From the NCBI GenBank assembly GCA_020852755.1, contig JADZAF010000270.1, forward strand, positions 38,402-102,401: a stretch of DNA of 64,000 bases, given 5' to 3'. This DNA comes from Bryobacterales bacterium. GTDB lineage: Bacteria > Acidobacteriota > Terriglobia > Bryobacterales > Bryobacteraceae. The position numbers were made by a program, and so were the translations under genes. The notes under the pieces are model-generated. The model was not told the DNA's origin, searched no databases, and saw nothing but the letters and a program-made list of their open reading frames with translations. Numbering within the stretch: the stretch's first letter is position 1; every line of letters begins with the position of its first letter. Of this stretch, positions 25,901-33,492 are shown one piece after another.

Positions 25901-27281
25901 AGGCGCGGGCATGGCGGCGCAACTCCTCGTTCATGCGGCGGAAGACGGCTTGTTGCCCCACCTGGTCCCACTCGATGGTCATGCGGCCGTCCCGCTCGTA
26001 CCAGGGCGCGTCAAAGTTCATGGTGCCGCGGGCGTCGTCGTGACCCATCACCAGGTAAAGCATGGTGTGGTTCAACGCTCCGTTGGGCGCGTAAGCGGCG
26101 CCCGGCTCAAAGTCCCTCCGGATGCGGCGCTCCTGTTCCGCTTCATTGCCGAGGACCGTATCTTCTCCGCGGAGCGCGGCGAAGACGGACTTGGCCGCCG
26201 TGATGTACGCGCTGGGAAAGGAGAAATCTTCGACCGTGATCCGCTTCTCCGGCGGAGCCGCTCCGTTGTACCGCACGATGCCGGTGATCGAAGGCCCGGG
26301 ATATTGAGCGTCGCCGGCGTCGGGTACGCGCGGGCCGTAGCCCAGTACGTCGGTCTGGAAATCGCCGTTGTAGGCCAGACCGAAGAAATCGCCGTTGCCG
26401 CTGAAACCGGTCCCCAGCGCCGGGGAAACGCTCAGGCCGTGCATCTCGGACCGGAGCAGGATCTCGGTCGAGTTGATCGAGCCCGCCGAGAGCACCACGT
26501 TGCGGGCCTGGAGAGTGAAACGTTCGGAGCCGCCGTCGTTCCGGTAGCGCCGCCCATGGACGAGCCAGCCGTCGCCGCCGGGCTCTTTTTGAATCCACTC
26601 CACCTTCACCTGCGTGAAGATGTCGGCGCCTCGGGCCGCCGCCATGGGCAGGTAGTTCATGGCGAGCGTGTTCTTGGATCTGAAGTTGCAGCCGGTGACG
26701 CAATCGCCGCAGCGGGTGCAGGGACGCTGCTCGACGCCATGCGGGTTCGGGCCGTCGATGTCGAAATTCACCGTGATGTTCAGCGGCTCGGCCGTCCGGC
26801 CCAGCTGTTGCGCGCGCCGGTTGAGCGCCTGGAACTTCAACAGGCCGTCAACCTGCGGCGCCGGCCGGGCGGCGAGCACGGCGCGCGCGCGCTCGTAATA
26901 GGGCGTCATGTCCTCGTATCGCAGGGACCGAGGCCAACCGGCAAGTTCGAAAACCTCCGGGTCGGGGACGATGGCGACGTTCGCGTTGATGAGCGAGGTG
27001 CCGCCCAGCCCCGAGCCCTTGATCACGGAGATGTCGCGATACGTCAGGAACTCGTAGAGACCCAACGGGTTCGCGCCGCTGCGGGTATGCCGCAGGATGC
27101 CCGGAACGTCAGCGGGAAAATCGCCGGGTTCCCACTCCCTGCCCCGTTCCAGCAGGCAGACCGAGCGCGGCCGGTTGAAAGCGGCGGCCAGCCGGGCGGC
27201 CATGATGGAACCGCCGTACCCGGATCCGGCGATGATGAATTCGTAGGCAGTCTTCCGCTTATCCCAGGAAATTGACAGCAC
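22914..27281 (-). CDS. GMC oxidoreductase (cholesterol-oxidase-like) with large duplicated C-terminal region
   Basis: A 1455-residue protein starting at GTG 27281 behind GGAGGTG. Residues 1-555 are a complete FAD-dependent GMC/cholesterol-oxidase-like enzyme: FAD motif GSGYGG (19-24), GLGGTSLINA (91-100), a four-cysteine cluster CTRCGDCVTGCNF (188-200), and active-site HPLGGCPMGED (483-493). The remaining 900 residues are not part of that fold. They contain two copies of one unit, at about 587-800 and 1163-1400, with matching blocks: GAVEVD/GAVRID, WKGFF/WKGSF, IGRVYLGEYPNG/IGVMHLGEFPNG, FAMSRR/FVMSRH, and LDGVW/LAGEW. Between them lies a 350-residue beta-rich part. No signal peptide is visible. 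Substrate unknown; a sterol or other alcohol is typical of the family. Confidence 0.9.
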   Translation of the reverse strand: MLSISWDKRKTAYEFIIAGSGYGGSIMAARLAAAFNRPRSVCLLERGREWEPGDFPADVPGILRHTRSGANPLGLYEFLTYRDISVIKGSGLGGTSLINANVAIVPDPEVFELAGWPRSLRYEDMTPYYERARAVLAARPAPQVDGLLKFQALNRRAQQLGRTAEPLNITVNFDIDGPNPHGVEQRPCTRCGDCVTGCNFRSKNTLAMNYLPMAAARGADIFTQVKVEWIQKEPGGDGWLVHGRRYRNDGGSERFTLQARNVVLSAGSINSTEILLRSEMHGLSVSPALGTGFSGNGDFFGLAYNGDFQTDVLGYGPRVPDAGDAQYPGPSITGIVRYNGAAPPEKRITVEDFSFPSAYITAAKSVFAALRGEDTVLGNEAEQERRIRRDFEPGAAYAPNGALNHTMLYLVMGHDDARGTMNFDAPWYERDGRMTIEWDQVGQQAVFRRMNEELRRHARALRANYIANPIWSVFRTRHLVTAHPLGGCPMGEDYMQGAVDEFGRVFAGDGPVHDGLFVADGALVPSALGVNPFLTISALAERIAERKIQEMQGRPYPQPTAVAVSQLDPLEVIESSEAGLERLFRRCPSLGIETLVNKGAVEVDTAKQVIRNDTTWKGFFPKGHILNALSSAIFTGFRKTFRKEGSQYVGITSDTDGRITAHNALEEVTVTRQTGTLEPGRYVLLKYLDPQWAAFYDILKPVSEDLVIGRVYLGEYPNGIRQFTFAMSRRYRFTQMTVADHLALYEAGTVPSKEELDGVWQMDLVSNNNHLGRAASLAFDLKPDGRLEARYRLLGLMEGLVIPTFAQDHFQLNDFTPFRDEIRKVTRDLFVGRYITGGLSGLSTILHGPDLGLLHAVPDSNSFGLYYTLSRTGEKALGASPLLAPFLDARLPDGIGLTFDETMTGWYFEGASAPEPGKQGDLRIAGRIPPSGAPEGGVECSFQVRMTVRDVNEFIDGLAHEAGISGTIRFARFHGRSNVTCAVDPNSSSLNYLVVNRTTGEAEMRYRLEFQDEGGTRYSLDGRKYMERTGRGGADAVRELLYDYTTLFCRLSRLDSAGAWQESGLAYLKFRTFEDFAAAGNLAGFLSSFRVTGTAEPLLQLQARMRFLAFTAQFVQSEYDPLSPDTGRLDLDVQAEVRRGADTPDYFSTRPTPDLHAVLRDAPGLPLERLLNTGAVRIDLAQRRIFRDVFWKGSFAADSLLGWEERIRNQGPASAVETAAIFAGGSFWKRFDKVEAGRATGHVVNYDLEFLPGDPEVREVEYPDNNRRYFRKGDRILLLTYRNQPYRIVYDTIKLVDENNAIGVMHLGEFPNGLEFAAFVMSRHNYPLERLSVDDHERIFGMPEAGAAAELAGEWTGILAPRENAGTRLLRRVAPAPVKLSVAADGSSSLTVETGGSSLTLSGPQVAFENRAIDAATLAGRASLSSPEAALVMSLRSHGALEGGRLVLRYLVNRA

Positions 27282-27380
27282 CTCACACCTCCGATGCTTT
27301 GCATGGTACGGAAGTGGGAGGGATTACGCAAGAGCCGGAGGTGTAAATGGTGTGAATTGGATGGCCGGCGGGCCGGGGCG

Positions 27381-27695
27381 TTACCCGCCCGCCGCCCGCA
27401 CGCGGACTACTTCCAGGCCGTCCGCCCTGCTCAATTCCGACCGCAAGGCGGAAAGCAGCCTCTCCAGCCGCCGCCGTTCCGGTTCATCGATCTCGTAGAC
27501 CAGGGGCAGGAGCTTCGCGGCCTCACGGTATTCCCGCCGCGCGCCGGCCAGAAATTCGCCGTCTGCACCCGCAATCGCGTGCCGGCGCAGATAATCGAAA
27601 CCACGTTCAAGCGCCCGGCCAACCATTGCGATAATCTCGCGGTCTCTTCTGGCACGGAAGCTTTCCAGCATTGCGGTTTGGGGGGAACTACTCAT
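27381..27695 (-). CDS. Small helical hypothetical protein (104 aa)
   Basis: A 104-residue, mostly helical and highly charged protein (SFRARRDREIIAMVGRALERGFDYL; EIDEPERRRLERLLSALRSELS). No signal peptide, no known motif. It ends 99 nt before the GMC gene on the same strand, and starts 75 nt after the DinB-like gene. A purine-rich GAGAGAGG lies upstream of the ATG. The even charge pattern and isolation from other frames favour a real gene, but I do not recognise it. Confidence 0.55.
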   Translation of the reverse strand: MSSSPQTAMLESFRARRDREIIAMVGRALERGFDYLRRHAIAGADGEFLAGARREYREAAKLLPLVYEIDEPERRRLERLLSALRSELSRADGLEVVRVRAAGG

Positions 27696-27770
27696 CGAAA
27701 ATGACGACCTCTCTCCGTATAAGACGCTGCACGGGACAAAAACGTTCGCCCAAAGCGCTCCGGAGCCTCG

Positions 27771-28379
27771 CTATTTTCCGGGGAAATTCGGGTCGGCTTT
27801 GACCTCCAGCATCTGTTTGGTGTGCCGCTCGGTGTGGGCGGAGATATACAGGATCCACTGATACGCATCCATCGGCCGGCCCAGCGGAGAGTCCACGACG
27901 TGGTCCCGCAAGTCCTGTGTTGACTTGAGGAAAGCCACGGTTTGCTCACGCGCTTGCAGAAACCGGTTCCACGCCTCCTGAGGCGGCCGGCCGCCCCGCG
28001 GTTGTATCGATGCGGGCGCCTGGACTTTCCGGCTGCGATCGGCAACGGCGCTCAAGACCATGCGGTCCGTGCTTTTGTAATCGCGGTCCGGATTGCCGGC
28101 CGGCGCCTGCATTACCTTTTGCCGGGTATTCTCCAGCAGAAAGTCCTCGGCCAGGACGAGATGCTCGAGGATCTCCGCGACGGACCACCGGTCGGGCGCG
28201 GGTTTGAATTTCCACTGTGCGTCCGACAGTCCTTGCGTGGCCGCCGCCACGCCCGCCCGGGTGCGTTCCAGTTCCGCCAGCGCTTGTTTCCGGTCCGCTT
28301 CGCTCAAGCCTGCAGCCGCAGCCAGGCCTGTAAATACCGAAACTGAAAAGGCAAGAATCCAACGTTCTGGAGTTTGCAT
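27771..28379 (-). CDS. DinB-superfamily protein with signal peptide
   Basis: A 202-residue member of the DinB/YfiT-like four-helix metalloprotein superfamily. The N-terminus (ILAFSVSVFTGLAAAAG) is a signal peptide, which is uncommon for the family. Characteristic segments are WKFKPAPDRWSVAEILEHLVLAEDFLL and YQWILYISAHTERHTKQMLEV, which supply the three histidines expected to bind one divalent metal. The ATG at 28379 has AGGAG about 8 nt upstream. Members include thiol-dependent transferases (mycothiol- and bacillithiol-dependent), but the exported DinB proteins common in Acidobacteriota have no established function. Confidence 0.9.
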   Translation of the reverse strand: MQTPERWILAFSVSVFTGLAAAAGLSEADRKQALAELERTRAGVAAATQGLSDAQWKFKPAPDRWSVAEILEHLVLAEDFLLENTRQKVMQAPAGNPDRDYKSTDRMVLSAVADRSRKVQAPASIQPRGGRPPQEAWNRFLQAREQTVAFLKSTQDLRDHVVDSPLGRPMDAYQWILYISAHTERHTKQMLEVKADPNFPGK

Positions 28380-28469
28380 CGCCTGCTCCTCTCTCCTTCT
28401 ATTTCTATTGTCGTTCGGACGAGGCGTAATTCGACACCGGGCGTCTGGAGAACTTGAAAACTTTGCAGG

Positions 28470-29867
28470 CTATCGAGCGGGATTCCGGGAGGGCGCCGCA
28501 TCGTCGTCCCGGGCCTGTTCGTGAGCCAGGAGCTGTTCCAGCCGCGCCGCTAGGCCCGGCTCAGCGGCGGAGAGGTCGCGCCGTTCATACGGGTCGTCGC
28601 GCAAGTTGAACAGTTCCACGCGCCGCCCGGTCCCGTCCGGCGCCCGCTGGACCACCAGCTTCAGGTCTCCGGAACGAACGGCATAGGACCGTCCTCCGGG
28701 CCCCTTCCAGTAGAGATCGCGAGCCGCCGGTCCAACTTCGCCCGACAGCAGCGGCCAGACGTCGCGCCCGTCCCACCGCAGGTCGCGCTCCGGTTGAAAG
28801 CCGGCAAGGCCCGAGATCGTGGGGAGCCAGTCCACCACGCCGACGGGCGCGTCGATCCTGCGAGCGGGAATGCGGCCCGGCCAGTTCACGAAGGCAGGCA
28901 CGCGGATCCCGCCTTCGTAGACCTGTCCCTTGTGCCCGCGCAGAGGCTTGTTGTCTCCGAGTTGCCCGTTCCGGTATTGGCCCGGGTAAGCCTGAAGATC
29001 GCCGGCCGGATTGCCCATGCCGCCGTTGTCCGAGGTGAAGACGATCAGCGTGTTCCGGCGCAGGCCGGTATTCTCCAGCACGGCAACCAGGCGGCCGGCG
29101 GCGTCGTCCATGTGCTGGACACAGGCCGCATACTGCCGCCGGCTTTCTTCGATGTGCTGGTTGGCCTCCAGCCACTCCCGCGGCTCATCGATGGGATGGT
29201 GCACGGCCGTGAAGGGGACGTAGAGGAAGAACGGCGCGCTCCGGCGCGCCGCCAGAAAGCCGGCCGCCTCGCGGGCGATCAGGTCCGTCACGTGGCCCTG
29301 CTCCTCCACATAGGCGTCATTGCGGTGCCAGTTACGGGTGTAAGGGCCGCGCTTGTATCGATGGTCCCACGGACCGGTGCCTCCCCCCAGGGCGCCGTAC
29401 GAGCGGTCAAATCCGAACTTGCGCGGTCCCCACTCCGGCAATGAGCCCAGGTGCCACTTGCCGGTGATGCAGGTCTCATAGCCGCGGCTCTTCAGCGCCG
29501 ATGCCAGCGTGACAGTGCCGAAAGGCATGGCCTGCGCGGCCTGAGGGTGGTTCACGCCGAAGCGGCTCCAGTAACGGCCGCTCAGCAGCGCGCAGCGTGT
29601 GGGGGAACAGACCGGCGCGACATAGTGCTGGTGGAGTTCGGCCCCGCCGCGGGCGAGCCTGTCGAGGTTCGGCGTGCGGAGCGGCGAGCCATGGTAGCCG
29701 ACGTCGGCCCATCCCAGGTCGTCGGCGACAATCAGCAGGATGTTCGGGAGATTTTCCGGGGCTGCCCGCAACCTGCCCGTCAGGCCGAGAGGGAGGAATC
29801 CTGCTACGAACTCCCGGCGGCGGGGCGCCCGGTTCATGGGCACCATCTGTCGCGCACCGGTATTCAC
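28470..29867 (-). CDS. Arylsulfatase-family sulfatase
   Basis: About 465 residues. The start chosen is GTG 29867, with GGAGGAG upstream and a GTGA overlap with the stop of the kelch-SGNH gene, so translation is coupled. A twin-arginine-like leader (RRREFVAGFLPLGL) is followed by the type I sulfatase core: metal ligands in IVADDLGW (D49, D50), the formylglycine signature CSPTR at 87-91 (C87 must be oxidised by an anaerobic or FGE-type maturase encoded elsewhere), GKWHLG and FTSDNGG. It removes sulfate esters from a glycan. It is the last gene of a three-gene operon with sialidase and kelch-SGNH, which suggests sulfated sialo-glycans or similar material as the food. Confidence 0.93.
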   Translation of the reverse strand: MNTGARQMVPMNRAPRRREFVAGFLPLGLTGRLRAAPENLPNILLIVADDLGWADVGYHGSPLRTPNLDRLARGGAELHQHYVAPVCSPTRCALLSGRYWSRFGVNHPQAAQAMPFGTVTLASALKSRGYETCITGKWHLGSLPEWGPRKFGFDRSYGALGGGTGPWDHRYKRGPYTRNWHRNDAYVEEQGHVTDLIAREAAGFLAARRSAPFFLYVPFTAVHHPIDEPREWLEANQHIEESRRQYAACVQHMDDAAGRLVAVLENTGLRRNTLIVFTSDNGGMGNPAGDLQAYPGQYRNGQLGDNKPLRGHKGQVYEGGIRVPAFVNWPGRIPARRIDAPVGVVDWLPTISGLAGFQPERDLRWDGRDVWPLLSGEVGPAARDLYWKGPGGRSYAVRSGDLKLVVQRAPDGTGRRVELFNLRDDPYERRDLSAAEPGLAARLEQLLAHEQARDDDAAPSRNPAR

Positions 29868-31441
29868 GGCAGCAACTCCTCCACCGCGGGAAGCAGCAAA
29901 TCCGCGATGCGGGCGTGACCCTCGACGCCCGGGTGAATCCCGTCCACCAGCAGGCGGTCCAGGTCGCGCCGGTCCTGCCAGGCGGCGTACAGGTCCACCA
30001 GCGGACAACGCAAATCCCGCGCGGCGGCGAGCATGGCAGCACGGTGCTGTTCCAGAGAAGCGTTGATGTCGTGCGTCGCGTAGTAGCCGAACCGGCCGTA
30101 GGCATAGGCCCGAGTCATGGGATTGGGGGTGACCAGGAGCACGCGCGCGCCGGCCTGCCGGATGCGCTGCGCCAGCGCGGCCAGGTTGCGGCGGAAAGCC
30201 TCGGGCGGCACCCGCGGCGAGAGTCGCGCCACCGGCCCCGGGTCCACATAGGCGGCGTCATTGAGCCCCACCATGAGCACCACGGCGTCCGGCCGGTGGG
30301 AGAGCACATCGCGGTCCAGCCGGGCCAGCAGGTGAGTCGTATCGTTGCCCCCCACGCCCGCGTTGATCACTTTCACGCCCAGCAGCGATTGCAGCTGAGC
30401 CGGGTACGCCTGTTCGGGCGCGACCAGGCCCGGCCGGGCGCCGGCAGGGACGCTGTCGCCGAAGGCCACGACGGTGGCGGTGGCGCCCGCCCGGCCGGTC
30501 CAGGTCCAGGGGGCGCGGATCTTCATCCCGGACTCGCCTCCCGCGGTCAGAAGCTGTCCGCGAACCGGCACGAAGCGGGCGTCCGCCACCGGCCTGGGCA
30601 GCTTTCCCGCGAGAGTGTACCGGCCGGATTGCGGATCGAAGGCGTAGACTTCATCGGAGAAATCCTGGCTGTAGCCGCCCAACAGCAGGATGCGGCTGCG
30701 CCAGGGAGCCGCCCACCAGGCGCGGCGCGCCACCGGAGCGCCGGGGAGCTCCCGCCAGCGGTCCCCGGCCGGGTCGTACTCCAGCGCTCCCGACAGATTC
30801 ACGAACCGGCCGCCGGTTTCCGTCATGCCGCCGAACAGGTACAGCCGGCCGCGCCAGGCCGCCAGTCCGAAATGTGCCCGGCCGGGCCCCGGCACCGGCG
30901 CGTGGGCGCGCCAGCCGTCCTGGCCGTCCAGCGAACGGCTCCAGACGGTAGCGGCGGCATGGGCGTAGTCTCCGGCCGCGGGCAGCCCCCCAACCAGATA
31001 CACGCGCCGGTCCAACACCGCCGCCACGGGATACAGCCGGGGGGCCGGCAGCGACCATTCCGGCAGCGCCCGCCAGGTCCCGTCCTGGAGCACCAGCGCG
31101 CCGCCGGTGACCCCGCCGCCGGCTCCGCCCCCGAAGACATACACGCGGCCCTCGAAGCTCGCGCAGGCGGCATCGCCGAGTAAGAAGGGCAGGGAGGGGC
31201 CGGGCTGCCACGCGTCCCTGGCGGGATCGTACCAGCCGGTGCGGCCGCTCCAGATCTTGCGGCCGTTTTCCCAGTACGTGCCTCCCGCGATCAGCAACCG
31301 GCGCCCGTCCGTCCCGGCCGCGTAGCCGGCGCGTGCAAGCGGCATGGGCGATCCTTCGCGCCATTCCACGTTGGGCCCCCCGGCGCGACACGCCCCGGCC
31401 AGCAGGAGCAGGCAGGTCAGTCGGTGATGCCGAGCAGCCAT
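29864..31441 (-). CDS. Kelch beta-propeller fused to SGNH/GDSL hydrolase
   Basis: A 525-residue exported fusion. The ATG at 31441 overlaps the end of the sialidase gene by 25 nt and gives a signal peptide (RLTCLLLLAGACRAGG; the Cys is close to, but not, a perfect lipobox). Residues about 30-300 are five or so kelch repeats (LLIAGGTYW, VYVFGGGAGG, VYLVGGLPA, LYLFGGMTE, ILLLGGYSQ). Residues about 325-525 are an SGNH hydrolase with all four blocks: AFGDSVP, VGGND, GLNDA and DGIHPGVEGH (Asp and His of the triad). NanM, the periplasmic sialic-acid mutarotase, is a kelch propeller and NanS-type sialate O-acetylesterases are SGNH enzymes, so one chain may hold both activities; that is inference from the sialidase neighbour. 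Confidence 0.9.
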   Translation of the reverse strand: MAARHHRLTCLLLLAGACRAGGPNVEWREGSPMPLARAGYAAGTDGRRLLIAGGTYWENGRKIWSGRTGWYDPARDAWQPGPSLPFLLGDAACASFEGRVYVFGGGAGGGVTGGALVLQDGTWRALPEWSLPAPRLYPVAAVLDRRVYLVGGLPAAGDYAHAAATVWSRSLDGQDGWRAHAPVPGPGRAHFGLAAWRGRLYLFGGMTETGGRFVNLSGALEYDPAGDRWRELPGAPVARRAWWAAPWRSRILLLGGYSQDFSDEVYAFDPQSGRYTLAGKLPRPVADARFVPVRGQLLTAGGESGMKIRAPWTWTGRAGATATVVAFGDSVPAGARPGLVAPEQAYPAQLQSLLGVKVINAGVGGNDTTHLLARLDRDVLSHRPDAVVLMVGLNDAAYVDPGPVARLSPRVPPEAFRRNLAALAQRIRQAGARVLLVTPNPMTRAYAYGRFGYYATHDINASLEQHRAAMLAAARDLRCPLVDLYAAWQDRRDLDRLLVDGIHPGVEGHARIADLLLPAVEELLP

Positions 31442-32511
31442 TCCCTTGTGAAGCGGCCGTAACGGATGTCGCGCCCGCCGTTTTCCAGCGATTCCTGCCA
31501 CACGGCGACGAGGACGCCGTCGGGCAGTTGCGTGAGACCCGGATAGCTGACCTGGCGGCCCGGGTTGGCGAGAATCCGCGGCGCGGTCCAACTGCGCCCC
31601 CCGTTGCTCGAAAGCGCCGCCACCAGCGGCCAGCGGTTGAGCGGATTGCTGTTCCACACGGCGACGATCTCGTCCGGTTTCTTCTCGTTGCGCCACAGCG
31701 CGGTGGGCGTGTTGCTGCCGGTGAGCGAACCGGGCACGGGCGAGGTCCAGGTGTGGCCGCCGTCCCGGCTGCGGGCTTCGTAGTGATGGGGGCCCCCGCT
31801 GCGCAGGAACACGAGGATTTCACCGTCCGACAGTTGCACCAGGGAGGGCTCGCACAAGCCGTTGGTGAAGCCCGGACGCACCTTGTCGTCGGACTGGGCG
31901 TAGAGGTTGCCGTGCAGGGTCCAGTGCTCGCCGTCGGTGGAGAGCAGCAGGCCGGACGCCAGGTTCATTTCGCCCTCGGTCCGGGCCGCCATTCCCTTTT
32001 CCGCCCAGAGGTCCCAGGAGATCCCCATGGCATACGTTCCGTCGCGAAGGCGGATGCCGTTGTGCTGCTTGCCGGGCGTGTACTGCCGGGGAATGAAAAT
32101 CTCCTTGGGCTGCGACCACGAATTGCCGTTGTCGGCGCTCTTCACCATGGTTGTCCAGGCCTTGCGGATGTCATTTGGGATGCGGGTGCGCGTGGCGTAG
32201 ACCCAGACGGTATTGCCGTCCACGAGAATGTTCGGGTCGCCGTCGTCCATCTGGGGGTCGTCGATCAGAAGCCGGGGCTGCGACCAGGTCCGGGCGCCAT
32301 CGGAGGAAAAGGCGCCGTACACCCGGCCGTTGCCGCCGGTCTTGGCGACCGAGCCAAAAACCGCCAGAAGGCGCCCGTCGCCCATCCGCGCCACCTGCGG
32401 AATCGTGTTGCGGAAAAATGCGCCGCCGTCGGATTTGATTACCGCGCCGGTCTCCAGACCTGCCGCCGACGCCGGGCCCGCGAGGAACAGGAAGAACAGT
32501 AGCTGAAGCAT
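31417..32511 (-). CDS. Sialidase-like BNR/Asp-box exo-glycosidase
   Basis: A 364-residue exported six-bladed-propeller protein. The ATG at 32511 gives a clean signal peptide (MLQLLFFLFLAGPASAAG); longer frames run into the divergent lyase gene. Four Asp boxes are visible (SSDGARTWSQP, SADNGNSWSQP, SRDGGHTWTSP, SSNGGRSWTAP). Sialidases also need three arginines, and candidates exist (FRNTIPQVAR near the N-terminus, a later HNGIRL) but cannot be proven by eye. It leads an operon with the kelch-SGNH and sulfatase genes and is divergent from a NanA/DapA-like gene across a 66-bp shared promoter region. Related proteins in this phylum may cleave substrates other than sialosides. Confidence 0.85.
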   Translation of the reverse strand: MLQLLFFLFLAGPASAAGLETGAVIKSDGGAFFRNTIPQVARMGDGRLLAVFGSVAKTGGNGRVYGAFSSDGARTWSQPRLLIDDPQMDDGDPNILVDGNTVWVYATRTRIPNDIRKAWTTMVKSADNGNSWSQPKEIFIPRQYTPGKQHNGIRLRDGTYAMGISWDLWAEKGMAARTEGEMNLASGLLLSTDGEHWTLHGNLYAQSDDKVRPGFTNGLCEPSLVQLSDGEILVFLRSGGPHHYEARSRDGGHTWTSPVPGSLTGSNTPTALWRNEKKPDEIVAVWNSNPLNRWPLVAALSSNGGRSWTAPRILANPGRQVSYPGLTQLPDGVLVAVWQESLENGGRDIRYGRFTREWLLGITD

Positions 32512-32565
32512 GGGGATTCGTTCAGGGAGTATCTTGACACGTTGCGGCCGGCCTCGCCAAGGGTT

Positions 32566-32571
32566 TAGTTT
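32566..32571 (+). promoter_or_regulatory. -10-like box adjoining the start of the NanA/DapA-like gene
   Basis: TAGTTT ends 6 nt before the ATG at 32578; TTGCGG at 32542-32547 lies 18 nt upstream as a weak -35. There is no Shine-Dalgarno, so a leaderless mRNA is likely. Confidence 0.35.
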
Positions 32572-32577
32572 CAACGT

Positions 32578-33477
32578 ATGCGTCTTGGAGGAATAGTTCC
32601 GGCGCTTGGCACGCCGTTGATGCCGGATGAAACCGTGGATGTCGAAGGCCTCCGGCGGCTGATCCGCCACGTGCTGGCGGCAGGGGTGAACGGCCTGCTG
32701 GTGAACGGCTCGATGGGAGGATTCGCGTTCCTGGCTGACGAAGAGCAGCTCCGCTCGGCGGCTACGTCCGTGGCCGAGGTCGCGGGGCGCATACCGGTCA
32801 TCGGGGGAGTGGGAGAGACCGGGACGAAACGCGCGGTTCGCAAGGCCCGGGCGATGGAGAGGGAAGGCGTGGACGCCATTTCGATCCTGCCCCCGTTCTA
32901 CTTCTTCGCCCAGCAGCCGCAGCTGTTCGAGTGGTTCGGCGAGATCGCTTCCAGTGTGCGCCTGCCGGTGTTCCTCTATGACAACCCGGCTCTGACCAAG
33001 AACCCGCTGCACCCGGAAACGATCGCGCGGTCGGCCGCGGAGATTCCCAACCTGGCGGGAGTCAAGGTCAGCAACCAGGACATGCTCAACCTGCAGAAGC
33101 TGCTGCACCTGCTGGGTCCGGAACGGCGCGTCAGCGTGCTGACGGGCAGCGAGCACCTGGTGGTGGCGTGCCTCCAGATGGGCTGCGATGGTTTCGTGGG
33201 TGGTGTGCACAACCTGTGTCCCGGCATCGGGGCCGCGCTGTACCGGGCGTGGCGCGCGGGCGACGTCGCGGAAGCCAACCGCCTGCAGCGCGACCTGATC
33301 TCCGTCTGGGAGATTTTCCTGCGCGGGGGCATTTGGGGCGGCTTCGACGAGGCCTTGCGGTATCTGGGCATCTGCGAGAGCGCCACAGGGGCGCCTTATC
33401 GCACGGCGGTGACGGAGGCGGAGCGCCGCGAAATCCACGCCATCCTCGACCGCTACGTCATAGCGGCCCGAACCTGA
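32578..33477 (+). CDS. DapA/NanA-superfamily lyase
   Basis: A 299-residue class I aldolase of the DHDPS/N-acetylneuraminate lyase superfamily, normal in length and without a leader, so cytoplasmic. The Schiff-base lysine K163 (GVKVSN) and catalytic tyrosine Y134 (VFLYDNP) are both present, unlike the exported homologue at 6987. The substrate carboxylate loop, GTTGE or GSTGE in DHDPS and NanA, reads GSMGG here (residues 44-48), so substrate detail may differ. Divergent from a sialidase-like gene, it may split N-acetylneuraminate or a related 2-keto-3-deoxy acid. Other DapA-family activities remain possible. Confidence 0.9.
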   Translation: MRLGGIVPALGTPLMPDETVDVEGLRRLIRHVLAAGVNGLLVNGSMGGFAFLADEEQLRSAATSVAEVAGRIPVIGGVGETGTKRAVRKARAMEREGVDAISILPPFYFFAQQPQLFEWFGEIASSVRLPVFLYDNPALTKNPLHPETIARSAAEIPNLAGVKVSNQDMLNLQKLLHLLGPERRVSVLTGSEHLVVACLQMGCDGFVGGVHNLCPGIGAALYRAWRAGDVAEANRLQRDLISVWEIFLRGGIWGGFDEALRYLGICESATGAPYRTAVTEAERREIHAILDRYVIAART

Positions 33478-33492
33478 CGGCCCCCGCGCGGC

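Noticed and set aside
22914..27281. GMC gene as two fused genes caused by a missed stop
   Set aside because: The frame is continuous, codon use is even, and the tail holds two related units, so a single long protein is the simplest reading.
28470..29867. Idea that the FGE domains of the NTPases mature the sulfatase cysteine
   Set aside because: The FGE folds are C-terminal modules of NTPases and are DGR targets, far from the sulfatase; here the fold serves ligand binding. The maturase must be elsewhere.
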